Positions 35,042 through 44,501 of a stretch of 64,000 bases of DNA are shown here, piece after piece. Source of the stretch: an uncultured Clostridia bacterium. Its GTDB lineage: Bacteria > Bacillota > Clostridia > TANB77 > CAG-508. The notes beneath the pieces were generated by a model. It had not been told where the DNA came from and searched no databases. It saw only the letters and a program-made list of their open reading frames with translations. Numbering within the stretch: position 1 is the stretch's first letter; every line of letters begins with the position of its first letter. Where the stretch lies: the NCBI GenBank assembly GCA_934140005.1, contig CAKPBB010000002.1:1-64000 (forward strand). The letters run 5' to 3'. A program made the position numbers and the translations under genes.

Positions 35042-35629
35042 TTATGTAGAAAATTGTCGAAATTCAACATCTTCTACATCTGTTTTCTCAACAAAAATAA
35101 AATTATTTGGATAATCTTCTTTTTCAATTTCTTTTTTACTTGGTACAAATTTCAAATAATCTAAAAATGTAAAAAATATCATAACACAAATTATAAATAA
35201 AAATGCTAAAAACACTATAATCTTTTGCCTGCTTTTTAAATTGTCGAATTTCTCTGACATAAAATCTTCAGTAGGTTTAATATGTGAATTATAAAATTCA
35301 GAATGAAAACTATTTCTATAATTATTTTTATGATCATTTTCACTTGAATTTTCATTTACTCTATTAGATGCATATTGGTAAAAATCATTTGCTACATAAT
35401 TTATATTGCTTTGCTCTTGATTTTTTAATTCGATATCATATTCGTTTCTTAATTTTTCATTAGATAAAACTTCATAAGCTTCATTTATTTTCATAGACAT
35501 ATCTTCTGCTATATTTTTATTGCCACTATATACATCTGGATGATATTTTTTAATTAATCCCTTATAAGCTTTTCGAATCTCAGATTTGCTTGCATCTTTT
35601 TCTACATTTAGAATCTCGTAATAATTCAT
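35042..35629 (-). CDS. Membrane-anchored J-domain protein
   Basis: The 195-residue protein begins with a complete J domain (1-68): NYYEILNVEKDASKSEI, KKYHPDVYSG with the HPD triad, and INEAYEVLSN. A charged, Asn/Ser-rich linker follows, then one membrane helix at about 136-158 (IIVFLAFLFIICVMIFFTFL) and a short acidic tail. It lacks the Gly/Phe and zinc domains of DnaJ proper, so it is a specialised co-chaperone that would recruit DnaK to the membrane. Confidence 0.88.
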   Translation of the reverse strand: MNYYEILNVEKDASKSEIRKAYKGLIKKYHPDVYSGNKNIAEDMSMKINEAYEVLSNEKLRNEYDIELKNQEQSNINYVANDFYQYASNRVNENSSENDHKNNYRNSFHSEFYNSHIKPTEDFMSEKFDNLKSRQKIIVFLAFLFIICVMIFFTFLDYLKFVPSKKEIEKEDYPNNFIFVEKTDVEDVEFRQFST

Positions 35630-35712
35630 AAATTCTCCAAAAATTTTATTTACTTATTAATTATACTTTATTTTATTTTCTTAAACAATACTTATTAAAA
35701 ATATTAGTAAAA

Positions 35713-35745
35713 AAAGATGGCAACTCTCCTAGAATTGTCATCTTT
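35713..35745 (-). terminator. Terminator of pyk
   Basis: AAAGATG pairs with CATCTTT with further pairing inside (CAA with TTG); T-rich sequence follows on the minus strand. Confidence 0.7.
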
Positions 35746-35778
35746 AAATTATATCAAAATAAAATTTTCAGTTTAAAA

Positions 35779-37215
35779 TTAGATAACAGCATATCCACCA
35801 ATCATTTTGCTTTCTTTAACACCATTTACAAAATTGTGTCCTCCAGCTAAAATAACTTTATCTCCATTTTCTAATATTCCCTTAGCTTTTAATTTTTCAA
35901 TTCCAGCTTCAACTGTTTTATCTGTATTTTCAGCAGAATCAACATAAACTGGATATACATTCCAAGCTAATCCTAATTGACGGAATGTTCTCTTATTATC
36001 TGTAACAGCTAAGATTGGGCATCCTGCTCCCATTCCTGCTAATCTTCTAGCAGAATCACCAGAATTTGTATAGCATACAATAGCATCAACTTTCATGTTT
36101 TTAGCCATTACACAAGTTGAATAAGCAATATTATCTTCTAATGTATTTAATTCGATGTTTGTATTCTCATCAAATCTCTTCCAATAGTTAATTGTTGGTT
36201 CAACTCTTTTAGCAATTTTGTCCATTGTTTGGATACATTCTAATGGGAATTTACCCATAGCACATTCACCAGAAAGCATGATTGCACTTGTTCTATCATA
36301 AATAGCATTAGCAACATCTGAAGCTTCAGCTCTTGTTGGTAATGGGTTATTCATCATTGATTCTAACATTTGTGTAGCTGTAATTGCTGGTTTATTTCCT
36401 CTATTAGCTAATTTAATGAATTTCTTTTGCATTACAGGTGGTTCTGTAAAGTCTGTTTCTGTAGCCATATCACCACGAGCTATCATTTGAGCATCAGCTG
36501 CTTTAACAATATCTTCCATGTTTGATAGACCTTCAACATTTTCAACTTTAGTAATGATTTTAATATCTTTACCACCATTTTCATCTAATACTTTTCTAAC
36601 TTGTGCAATATCATCTAAATTTCTTGCAAATGAAATTGCAACATAATCATATTCATGTGCACAAGCTGCTTTTAAATCGTTTATATCCTTTTCTTTTAAA
36701 GCTGGTAAACGAATTATTGTTCCTGGTAAATTCATAGTTTTTCTACTTCCTAAAGGATTACCATGAATTACTGTACAATGAATATCTTTGTCAACGATTT
36801 CATCAACTTTTAATTCGATTGCACCATCATCTATTAAAATTTTTGTTCCTGGTTGTACATCTTTATATAAATCTTTGTATGTTACAGAAACTTTATCTTT
36901 ATCTCCGATAATATCTTCGTTAACTAAAACGAATTTTTGTCCATCTTCTAATGGAATTTTTTCATTCTTTCCAGTAACTAACATTCCTGTTCTTATTTCT
37001 GGACCTTGCATGTCCAAAATCATAGGAACTGGTAAATCGTATTGTTCTCTTAATTTAATAATTTCTTGTGTTTTCCATTCTTGTTCATCATAGCTACCGT
37101 GTGAGTAGTTAATTCTGCATACATTTAATCCTGCATCAAATAATTCTTTTAATCTGTTTTCACTAGATGGTCCGATTGTTCCAACAATCTTTGTTTTTCT
37201 TAAATCTGATTTCAT
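35779..37215 (-). CDS. pyk: Pyruvate kinase
   Basis: The 478-residue enzyme makes pyruvate and ATP from phosphoenolpyruvate. Motifs include KIVGTIGPSSENRL, CRINYSHGSYDEQ, ILDMQGPEIRTG, IIRLPALKEKD, the active-site TKVENVEGL with metal ligands, MIARGDMATE and SGECAMGKFP. The C-terminal regulatory domain is present. The extra PEP-utiliser-like tail of some Bacillus enzymes is absent. It is monocistronic with its own promoter and terminator. Confidence 0.96.
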   Translation of the reverse strand: MKSDLRKTKIVGTIGPSSENRLKELFDAGLNVCRINYSHGSYDEQEWKTQEIIKLREQYDLPVPMILDMQGPEIRTGMLVTGKNEKIPLEDGQKFVLVNEDIIGDKDKVSVTYKDLYKDVQPGTKILIDDGAIELKVDEIVDKDIHCTVIHGNPLGSRKTMNLPGTIIRLPALKEKDINDLKAACAHEYDYVAISFARNLDDIAQVRKVLDENGGKDIKIITKVENVEGLSNMEDIVKAADAQMIARGDMATETDFTEPPVMQKKFIKLANRGNKPAITATQMLESMMNNPLPTRAEASDVANAIYDRTSAIMLSGECAMGKFPLECIQTMDKIAKRVEPTINYWKRFDENTNIELNTLEDNIAYSTCVMAKNMKVDAIVCYTNSGDSARRLAGMGAGCPILAVTDNKRTFRQLGLAWNVYPVYVDSAENTDKTVEAGIEKLKAKGILENGDKVILAGGHNFVNGVKESKMIGGYAVI

Positions 37216-37249
37216 ATTTCTACCCCTCTTCTTTTTTTAATCATTAACT

Positions 37250-37277
37250 AGTATAACACAAAATGCAAATTTTTCAA
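37250..37277 (-). promoter_or_regulatory. Promoter of pyk
   Basis: TTGAAA (37272-37277) and TATACT (37250-37255) on the minus strand, 16 bp apart, about 35 bp before the start codon. Confidence 0.65.
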
Positions 37278-37384
37278 GTATTTTTCTAAAGTATTTTTAC
37301 TATCTGTTTGATTTTTTCTTCTCTTTTTCCTGATGTATCAAAAAATTCAATATTATATTTTTTATAAATTATTTGTAAAAATAC

Positions 37385-37424
37385 AAAAAGACCGTGTGCA
37401 CCGAGTGATGCACACAGCCTTTTT
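37385..37424 (-). terminator. GC-rich terminator of the small anomalous gene
   Basis: A stem of GTGTGCA with TGCACAC plus flanking pairs and a T-run on the minus strand. It is far richer in G+C than other terminators of the window. Confidence 0.8.
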
Positions 37425-37438
37425 AGTCACAAAGCACT

Positions 37439-37639
37439 TTAGATATGCTTTGCTTTAGCCTGTTCCAGCTTCTTCATAATGTGATGATGTCGATTTCTCT
37501 GTGCCTGTCTTGCTTCTTCCTTCGGTGTTTTCTCCGAGTAAGTAAATACCTCCTCTACATTTCCACCATCCAAGTTATGTGCAAGACTGCCTGCATAGCT
37601 GTCCTTCTTCCGACCAACATCATGTCTTCTACGTGCCAT
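37439..37639 (-). CDS. Small basic protein of unknown function, atypical base composition
   Basis: The 66-residue frame has a strong ribosome site (AAAGGAG, seven bases spacing) and its own terminator, so it is very probably a real gene. The product is hydrophilic and rich in Arg, Lys and His: MARRRHDVGRKKDSYAGS at the start and QRNRHHHIMKKLEQAKAK near the end, a likely nucleic-acid or ribosome binder. Its G+C content is near half, against about 30% for its neighbours, and codons such as CGT, CTC and GTC stand out. This suggests recent transfer. I do not recognise a family. Confidence 0.7.
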   Translation of the reverse strand: MARRRHDVGRKKDSYAGSLAHNLDGGNVEEVFTYSEKTPKEEARQAQRNRHHHIMKKLEQAKAKHI

Positions 37640-37732
37640 AAGAATCTCCTTTCGACACTAACAAACAATTTGGTTTCATATAAAAACCTTCGAACATAAC
37701 TATTATACTACATGTTTACATAAAAGTAAACC

Positions 37733-40291
37733 TTATTTTTCAATCCATTTTACAAGATCTAGATTTTCAGAATCTATAAGCATTTCATGTCTTGGCATTA
37801 CTCTAAATGTATATCCAAAATTTCCACCAGTTGTTAATTCCAAATTAGCTTCATAGAAGCTCTTTCCATTCTCTTCACCAACTTTATTCATTTCTTCAGT
37901 ATATACATTTTTAACAGTTCCATTATCTTGAACTTGTCCAAAATATACTTGTACTTCTGCATTTTTTTCATCTATGTTTGGAAACTCAACTTCACAATTT
38001 ACAGTAATCTGAGTTCCTGCATTAAACTTACCATTATCAACATTTCTGTCTTGTGTGATTTTTATATTTTTCCAATTTTGTTTTACATTTTTCTTCCAAT
38101 CAACAAAACTCATAACATTGTCTAAGTTTTGGAAATATTTTCTATTCAAATTACATAAAGGCATATATAAATCATTGATATAATCAATAACCATTCTAGA
38201 TGTACTATATTTTCCACCAGTTGTTTTTATTGAATTTTTCATTAATGTTAACCATTCATTAGAAATTCCTCTTTGGTCTTGATTATAATAAGCTGGAATA
38301 ATTTTATTTTCTAATAAATGATATAAACTATTGCTATCAGCTTTATCTTGTTCATCATAAGAATTATAACTTGCATTTGTACCAATAGCCCAACCATTTG
38401 TGCCATCATAACCTTCTGCCCACCAACCATCTAAGATACTGCAGTTTACAACACCATTTACAGATGCTTTTTCTCCAGATGTTCCAGATGCTTCCATTGG
38501 TCTTCTTGGATTATTAAGCCATACATCAACACCACTAATTAAGTAACGAGACATTCCAATATTATAGTTTTCTAATATGAATATTTTTCCTTTAAATTGT
38601 GGCATTAAAGAAACTTCGTGAATATATTTAATTAAGTCTTGTCCTTCTTTATCTTGTGGATGTGCTTTACCAGCAAAAACAATTTGAACTGGACGACTTT
38701 CGTCATTTAAAATTTGTGTTAATCTTGCAATGTCTTTAAAAATTAAAGTTGCTCTTTTGTATGTTGCAAATCTTCTTGCAAAACCAATTGTTAAAGCTTT
38801 TGGATTTAAAGCATTTACTATTTCACCAATTTGGTCATATCCAATTCCACTATTTACATATCTTTCTGTAATATTTCGTTTTATCAAACGCATTAGCTTT
38901 TCTTTTCTTGCAATATGAGCAGCCCATAATCTATCATCTGGAATATTGTCAATTCTTTGCCATGTAGAATCTTGCTCAATTTTATCTTGCCAATATGGTG
39001 GTAAATATTCATTATATAGTGCTTTTAAATTTGGAGCAAGCCATGTACATGTATGAATTCCATTTGTTACATAAGTAATTGGAGATTCATCTTCTGCAAT
39101 ATTAGGCCATACTTCACTAAATAATTCTCTTGAAACTTCTCCATGTAATTTACTAACGCCATTTTTCTTACCAGCAATTTTTAATGCAAGTATTCCCATA
39201 TTGAATCCTTGTTCAAAGCCTTCATTTTCTTTCATTCCAAGTTTTAAAAATTTTTCTCTTGAAATTCCTAATTTTGGCCAGAAATTACTGAAATATTTTT
39301 CTACTAAAGTAACATCAAAAATATCATTTCCAGCTGGTACTGGTGTATGTGTTGTAAATACAGTTTCAACAGTTGCCATTTCTTTTGCAATTTCAAAAGA
39401 AACTTGTTTTTCTTGCATAATATTATAAATCAATTGTAAATTTAAGAATGATGAATGTCCTTCATTCATGTGGTATAAAGTTGGTTTCAATCCAAGATAT
39501 TTTAAAGCTTTAACACCAGCCATACCAAGAACTATTTCTTGGCGAATTCTCATTTCTTTATCTCCACCATATAAACGAAGTGTTATATTTCTTAAATCTT
39601 CATCATTTTGTTCAATATCTGAATCCATTAAATATAATTTAACTCTACCAACATTGATTTGCCATAATTTTAAATGTAAAATTCGCTCTCCTAATTCTAC
39701 ATCTATAATTACATCATCATCCATTTTATCTTTAACCGGTGATATTGGTAAATTATATAAATCTATATTATGATATTCTGAACATTGTTCTCCTCTACCA
39801 TTTATCTTTTGATGGAAATAACCATTTTTATATAGTAATCCTACTGCTACAAATGGAAGTCCTAAATCACTTGCAGATTTTAAATGATCACCAGACAAAA
39901 TTCCAAGTCCACCTGAATAAATTGGAACAACTTCATCTAAACCATATTCAGCTGAAAAATATGCTATTAAATCTTTTTTGTTATTTGGATATTTTTTATT
40001 AAACCAAGTATCTTTGCTGTTCATATAATTATCAAAATTTTCTACAACTTTATTATATTGTTTTAAAAATTCTTGATTTTCTGAAACTTCTTCAATTTTA
40101 CTTTGATTTACTAATTTTAAGAATTTTATTGGGTTTTTGCCTACATTTTCCCATAAATCAATATCGATTATTTGAAATAATTTTAAAAATTCTGTATTCC
40201 AAGACCACCATAAATTATTAGCAATTTCTGTTAAACGACTAATCTTTTCTGGAAGTTGTGGAACAACTGTAACTCTATTGAATATATACAT
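37733..40291 (-). CDS. glgP: Alpha-glucan (glycogen/maltodextrin) phosphorylase
   Basis: The 852-residue enzyme belongs to the branch of GT35 phosphorylases with an N-terminal DUF3417-type region (about 10-110; LTEIANNLWWSWN). It releases glucose 1-phosphate from alpha-1,4-glucans. Substrate and cofactor regions seen are AEYGLDEVVPIYSGGLGILSGDH written in parts as AEYGLDE and GGLGILSGDH, TTHTPVPAGND, FARRFATYKRA and the PLP-binding lysine in EASGTSGEKASVNG. A beta-rich C-terminal extension (about 740-852) is present. It has its own promoter. Confidence 0.93.
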   Translation of the reverse strand: MYIFNRVTVVPQLPEKISRLTEIANNLWWSWNTEFLKLFQIIDIDLWENVGKNPIKFLKLVNQSKIEEVSENQEFLKQYNKVVENFDNYMNSKDTWFNKKYPNNKKDLIAYFSAEYGLDEVVPIYSGGLGILSGDHLKSASDLGLPFVAVGLLYKNGYFHQKINGRGEQCSEYHNIDLYNLPISPVKDKMDDDVIIDVELGERILHLKLWQINVGRVKLYLMDSDIEQNDEDLRNITLRLYGGDKEMRIRQEIVLGMAGVKALKYLGLKPTLYHMNEGHSSFLNLQLIYNIMQEKQVSFEIAKEMATVETVFTTHTPVPAGNDIFDVTLVEKYFSNFWPKLGISREKFLKLGMKENEGFEQGFNMGILALKIAGKKNGVSKLHGEVSRELFSEVWPNIAEDESPITYVTNGIHTCTWLAPNLKALYNEYLPPYWQDKIEQDSTWQRIDNIPDDRLWAAHIARKEKLMRLIKRNITERYVNSGIGYDQIGEIVNALNPKALTIGFARRFATYKRATLIFKDIARLTQILNDESRPVQIVFAGKAHPQDKEGQDLIKYIHEVSLMPQFKGKIFILENYNIGMSRYLISGVDVWLNNPRRPMEASGTSGEKASVNGVVNCSILDGWWAEGYDGTNGWAIGTNASYNSYDEQDKADSNSLYHLLENKIIPAYYNQDQRGISNEWLTLMKNSIKTTGGKYSTSRMVIDYINDLYMPLCNLNRKYFQNLDNVMSFVDWKKNVKQNWKNIKITQDRNVDNGKFNAGTQITVNCEVEFPNIDEKNAEVQVYFGQVQDNGTVKNVYTEEMNKVGEENGKSFYEANLELTTGGNFGYTFRVMPRHEMLIDSENLDLVKWIEK

Positions 40292-40348
40292 TTTATATAT
40301 TCCTCCTTTGTAATTTTCCGTTTTTTTCTTATGCTTTTTAATATAATT

Positions 40349-40377
40349 ATTATCTATTATAATCTCATTTTTGTCAA
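40349..40377 (-). promoter_or_regulatory. Promoter of glgP
   Basis: TTGACA (40372-40377) and GATAAT (40349-40354) on the minus strand, 17 bp apart. Confidence 0.7.
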
Positions 40378-40410
40378 ATATTTTTGCAGTTTTTTCAAAA
40401 TTATTTTATA

Positions 40411-40451
40411 AAAAAGAAGGACTACTGATAATGCTTCATTATCAGCAGTCC
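40411..40451 (-). terminator. Terminator after the 40491-41459 gene
   Basis: A 15-bp stem (GGACTACTGATAATG against CATTATCAGCAGTCC, one mismatch) with a short loop and a T-run on the minus strand. Confidence 0.85.
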
Positions 40452-40490
40452 GAAGAAACTAGTTTTCTTCAAAATGTAAAAAAGAAACTT

Positions 40491-41459
40491 TTATAAAATG
40501 TTTTGAATAGCCGGCTGAACTATTATTCTAGCACATGCATTGTCATAATAAACATTGCCATAATATCTGAATTCACCCTTTTCATCATGTTCAATATGTT
40601 CCTCGCGTTCTTTTGAGAGATCTTTTCTATCAGGTTTAATCCCTACTCTCAATTGCATTGCTCTTCTAAAACTTGCTGGATACTTTTCTCCATTTTCTCC
40701 ATAATGTCCTCCCATTGCAATTGGGCGTTCCATTCCATTATCATGTATGCAAGCTGTCAAAGTGCATGTATTTCCACAAAGGTTATTTATTCCATGAATT
40801 GTGTATCCACTATTTGCACCAGTCTTTATCATCACATCAGACGTCAAATATAATCCAACTTCAGAAGAATTTTTAGAAAACACTTCAGTAGAAAGATCAT
40901 CTAATCGAGTTATAACCTTTAATATAGCATCATACTCTCGAGTAGTACAGATTCTCGCAATAAAATTATTACTTAAGATTCTTTTATTTAGAGTTTTTTG
41001 AATAAGCTTATGAGCATCCTCTATTGAAATACCAGTTAAAGGAACTTGTCCAGGCTTTGACACAATAAGTCCTGTTTTTTCATCCTTTGAAATTTCAAAT
41101 GAGTTTGTCCATACTCCACCTCCATTAACTTCTGGTATATAGGTAAGATAGCCAAACTTCTCGTTATAAGCCATTATAACATTTTCTTTACCACTATTAA
41201 CTAAAGTAAAACCAGTTGGTACAACAAAATTTTTATTCTGGCAATTAATTCCTTCAATCTCCAAGGATTCTTGCGGTGTCTGAAACTCATTGATACCAGT
41301 AGTTGTTTGAAATCTATTAGCCAAAAATGTATTAGCTAAGTTGATAATGTTTTCAGGTAATCCTATAGTCATCTTTCCTTTCTTAATTGTAATAGGTTTT
41401 TCATCAGCTCTTTCAATAACAATGTCGTCCCATTCTAAGTTAATCCGTTTCTCTTCCAT
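40491..41459 (-). CDS. Unrecognised soluble protein
   Basis: The ATG at 41459 follows GGAGG with eight bases spacing; an ORF start 22 codons earlier has no such site. The 322-residue product has no signal peptide or membrane helix. It contains a conserved-looking Cys/His region (INNLCGNTCTLTACIHDNG) and an acidic-basic C-terminus with HIEHDEKGEFRYYGN. I do not recognise the family. It stands alone between its terminator and the divergent gene at 41694. Base composition is slightly less AT-rich than the neighbours. Confidence 0.7.
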   Translation of the reverse strand: MEEKRINLEWDDIVIERADEKPITIKKGKMTIGLPENIINLANTFLANRFQTTTGINEFQTPQESLEIEGINCQNKNFVVPTGFTLVNSGKENVIMAYNEKFGYLTYIPEVNGGGVWTNSFEISKDEKTGLIVSKPGQVPLTGISIEDAHKLIQKTLNKRILSNNFIARICTTREYDAILKVITRLDDLSTEVFSKNSSEVGLYLTSDVMIKTGANSGYTIHGINNLCGNTCTLTACIHDNGMERPIAMGGHYGENGEKYPASFRRAMQLRVGIKPDRKDLSKEREEHIEHDEKGEFRYYGNVYYDNACARIIVQPAIQNIL

Positions 41460-41654
41460 TTTTTCTACCTCCAAAATTTGTTTGGTATTATTATAAATTG
41501 GATCTAACTTTTTTAAGTTTAACACAAATTCACTTAAATATCAAGCATTATGCAATAAAAGCATTATATTTTATTACATAATTACAACATTTATATTAAG
41601 TTTAAGTTACATTGCATTTTTTATTATTCTTTTCATGTTTTTATAAAATTTATG

Positions 41655-41663
41655 TGTTATAAT
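41655..41663 (+). promoter_or_regulatory. Extended -10 promoter of the 41694 gene
   Basis: TG, one base, then TATAAT at 41658-41663, with no good -35 box. It lies about 35 bp before the start codon. Confidence 0.5.
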
Positions 41664-41693
41664 GTAGTAAATTATTAGATTATGGAGGATATT

Positions 41694-43166
41694 ATGAGCA
41701 AAGAAGAATTAAACGTTCCAGAGTTTATGAATAGAGAACCTAGAATTCCAAAAGATATGTCTCCACTTGAATTCTATGCACAAGCTCGTTTTTTTAATAA
41801 CCAAAAAGGATTAAATCCCGAACTATTTGCAAAATATTTTAAGTTAGTTTGTTCAATTGGAGAAAAAAATTGTATAAATAGACAACTTTCACAAGAGGAA
41901 GTTGTAAAAATGAAAGATTCTTTTACTAGTCATTGTATAAAAAAAGGATTTACTAATCATGACCTTATGCAAGAAATTTATTCTTATGAATTATATGCAA
42001 AAGAAGTAAGAACAAGTCGTCCTCTTTCCAATAGAGAAAAATTCGACTTAAGAAAACAATTAACTACTACTTATCGTTACAAAGATACATATAAATCAAA
42101 TAAACCATTAAAAGATTTAAGAGGAATTCCTACCTTTGTAGCTCCTGAAAAAAGAAAATACTTGGAACTTGCTAATTGGGCAAGCATTAGTTTTGCAAAA
42201 CTCGAGTCTGAAAAAGATAGTAAAAATTTAAGATTCATAGATTCTTCAGCAGAACAACAACATTTAAAGAATGTTGCTGAAAAAAGAAGAAGCCTACGTT
42301 TATCTTATTCTGATAAATTTACAAAACAACATGAATTTAAAGTTAGCCCTGAAACTAAAAAAAGAATTGCAAGTTTAGTATTAGCTGGAAGTATCGCTAT
42401 TGGTGGTTTAGGTATTGCCTCTAAAGAATATAGTTATCATTCAACTACATTTGACAAAGCTGTTTCAGAGGGTGTATTACCATCTGATTTAAATATTTCA
42501 GATGATACACTTGCGTTATATAATAGTGTACTTCAAAGAATTGATACTTTTAGCAATTCAATTCCATCAACTGAAGAAGAACAAGCTCTTGTATCTGATC
42601 TTCGTACTTTATCTCATAAGACATTTAGTGACAGAGCAACTTCAGCATATAATAAAGCTCACAAGGATGATAAATATTTTACACCAGCCACATCTGCTGA
42701 ATTTGAGAAAATTGAATCTCCTAATACTTCAACTGGAGTTGAAGTAGCTTATTCAGTAAAATATTATAGCAACAATGGTCATCAAATAGATCAAGCTCAT
42801 GGTGCTGACGGATTATTAGGTCATATTAGCCATGATCCTATACAAAATTATTCTGATTTAGATGATGATATAGAAGCTCTTACTAGTGATGTTCAAAAAG
42901 TAAACGAATCTGTAAAAAACGGTACATTATCAGAATATGAAAGAATAAGTCAAGTAAAAAAACATTTGTCTTCTATTATAGATTTACTTGGCAGGACAAC
43001 AGATTTAACTGCAAAAGATTTCATGCTTGAAGATGATCTATTAGGTACAACTCAACATTTAAAAGCAAACGGACAAAACTTTAAAAAGATGGTTAAAGAT
43101 AGAGATTCACAAGCTGAAAATCTAAATGAAAAAAATTCAAATTCTTCTAGAGGATGGGATAGATAA
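41694..43166 (+). CDS. Unrecognised protein with one internal membrane segment
   Basis: The ATG at 41694 is five bases after GGAGG; the in-frame ATG at 41682 overlaps that site. The 490-residue protein is highly charged, with a single hydrophobic stretch near 220-237 (IASLVLAGSIAIGGLGIA). The first 215 residues are basic and would be cytoplasmic; the last 250 are acidic and helical. There is no signal peptide. It is divergent from the equally unknown gene at 40491-41459. I cannot assign a family. Confidence 0.72.
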   Translation: MSKEELNVPEFMNREPRIPKDMSPLEFYAQARFFNNQKGLNPELFAKYFKLVCSIGEKNCINRQLSQEEVVKMKDSFTSHCIKKGFTNHDLMQEIYSYELYAKEVRTSRPLSNREKFDLRKQLTTTYRYKDTYKSNKPLKDLRGIPTFVAPEKRKYLELANWASISFAKLESEKDSKNLRFIDSSAEQQHLKNVAEKRRSLRLSYSDKFTKQHEFKVSPETKKRIASLVLAGSIAIGGLGIASKEYSYHSTTFDKAVSEGVLPSDLNISDDTLALYNSVLQRIDTFSNSIPSTEEEQALVSDLRTLSHKTFSDRATSAYNKAHKDDKYFTPATSAEFEKIESPNTSTGVEVAYSVKYYSNNGHQIDQAHGADGLLGHISHDPIQNYSDLDDDIEALTSDVQKVNESVKNGTLSEYERISQVKKHLSSIIDLLGRTTDLTAKDFMLEDDLLGTTQHLKANGQNFKKMVKDRDSQAENLNEKNSNSSRGWDR

Positions 43167-43182
43167 TTATATTTACAAAGCT

Positions 43183-43210
43183 AAAAAGAAGCTGTTACAA
43201 GCTTCTTTTT
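43183..43210. terminator. Bidirectional terminator between 41694 gene and cdd
   Basis: AAAAAGAAGC pairs with GCTTCTTTTT around an eight-base loop, between two convergent genes. Confidence 0.85.
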
Positions 43211-43225
43211 ATTAATTTATAAAAC

Positions 43226-43618
43226 TTATAGTTTAAATCCATAAGGTAATAATTCTTCCATTTTATATTCCTTTATTTCCTCACCATTTTTAGTAAATAT
43301 CTTAAAATCTCTTGATACAAATTCTTGCATAAACTGTCTACAATAGCCACATGGTAAGCACTCATTCATAGTTTTATCTATATCATCTTCTCCTCCAACT
43401 ACTGCGATGCTTTCAAATTCTCTTTCTCCTTCTGATATAGCTTTTGTAAAAGCTACTCTTTCAGCACATATACTTTGAATTCCTGCATTTTCTACATTAC
43501 AACCATAATAAAATTTTCCACTTTTAGTTTTTAATGCAACACCAACCTTAAAATTACTATATGGTGCATAAGCATTTTTTCTAGCTTTTTCTGCTAAATT
43601 AATTTGTTCAATTTTCAT
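43226..43618 (-). CDS. cdd: Cytidine deaminase
   Basis: The 130-residue enzyme deaminates cytidine and deoxycytidine for pyrimidine salvage. The zinc and catalytic residues are in NVENAGIQSICAERVAF (Cys-Ala-Glu) and LPCGYCRQFMQEF (two Cys). APYSNFKVGVAL at the N-terminus is the substrate loop. The length matches the small tetrameric class. Confidence 0.96.
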   Translation of the reverse strand: MKIEQINLAEKARKNAYAPYSNFKVGVALKTKSGKFYYGCNVENAGIQSICAERVAFTKAISEGEREFESIAVVGGEDDIDKTMNECLPCGYCRQFMQEFVSRDFKIFTKNGEEIKEYKMEELLPYGFKL

Positions 43619-43706
43619 TTTATAAAATTCCTTATCTTTTATTTAGGTTTTAAATGGCATACCTATTAGCCATCAATCTATTAATAAAAATATTCATACA
43701 ATTATT

Positions 43707-44501
43707 TTAACAATATTTTTTTATATTTACAACAATACGATCATTTCTTGTCGTTCTATCAATAGATTCAAAAATAAATTTTCCTTTTCCTCTAATTGTA
43801 ATTTTATCGCCTATTTGTAGTTTTTTACTTTCTTTAGTTTCATTAATGCCATTAATAAAAACTTTTCCTATCTTTAGAATTTCTTGTGCGTTTCCTCGTG
43901 AACACTTAGCAAGCTCTGAAACAAAATTATCTAATCTATTTGAAGAAATTATAATTTTTATTTCTTCAAAATTTTCTATTTTTTCTGCTAATTCTGTTAG
44001 TTCTACTACTGATATATTAGCTTTTTTAAATCTCGTAAGTTCTTGTAAGTTTACTAAAAAATAATCTGCATTTTCAGCTAAAATAATAATATCAGCTCCA
44101 TTATCTCTAACAATAATATCACCAAACTTTTCTCTTTTAATTCCAAGCTTCATAATTCCACTTAAATATTCTCTATGCTCATATTTTTGTTCTGGAGGTA
44201 ATTTTATTTTTAAAACCTTAAAAATTAATTGTAAATTTTTTCTTGCCATTTCCTCTGTTAACTTTTCAGGATAAAAAATTAAGCTCTCTCTATCTGCATT
44301 TTTTATTCCACCAAAGAAAAAATAATTTTTTACATTATTCTCTTTAATATATTTTTGTGCAAGACTTTTTTCATTTAATTGCATAAAATCTGTATATGTT
44401 ATTTTATTTCTGGAATTACAAAAGTTTATTTTATCGTTTATTTTTGCAATTAATAATCTGTCCTCTTCTTTTTTATCTTTGACTGTATCATTGTAATACA
44501 T
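43707..44501 (-). CDS. ylmH: S4-domain RNA-binding protein YlmH
   Basis: The 264-residue protein has the YlmH layout: an N-terminal helical domain, a middle domain with REYLSGIMKLGIKREKFGDI, and a C-terminal S4 domain (CSRGNAQEILKIGKVFING, KLQIGDKITIRGKGKF). YlmH (RqcP2) binds 50S subunits in ribosome-associated quality control alongside RqcH, encoded at 9422-11116. The start codon lies 52 bases inside dxs, with GGAGG six bases upstream, so translation is coupled. In many Firmicutes ylmH is near divIVA; here it follows dxs. Confidence 0.9.
   Translation of the reverse strand: MYYNDTVKDKKEEDRLLIAKINDKINFCNSRNKITYTDFMQLNEKSLAQKYIKENNVKNYFFFGGIKNADRESLIFYPEKLTEEMARKNLQLIFKVLKIKLPPEQKYEHREYLSGIMKLGIKREKFGDIIVRDNGADIIILAENADYFLVNLQELTRFKKANISVVELTELAEKIENFEEIKIIISSNRLDNFVSELAKCSRGNAQEILKIGKVFINGINETKESKKLQIGDKITIRGKGKFIFESIDRTTRNDRIVVNIKKYC

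Noticed and set aside
40491..43166. Prophage fragment
   Set aside because: The unknown genes raised the idea, but there are no phage structural, integrase or lysis genes and no attachment repeats nearby.
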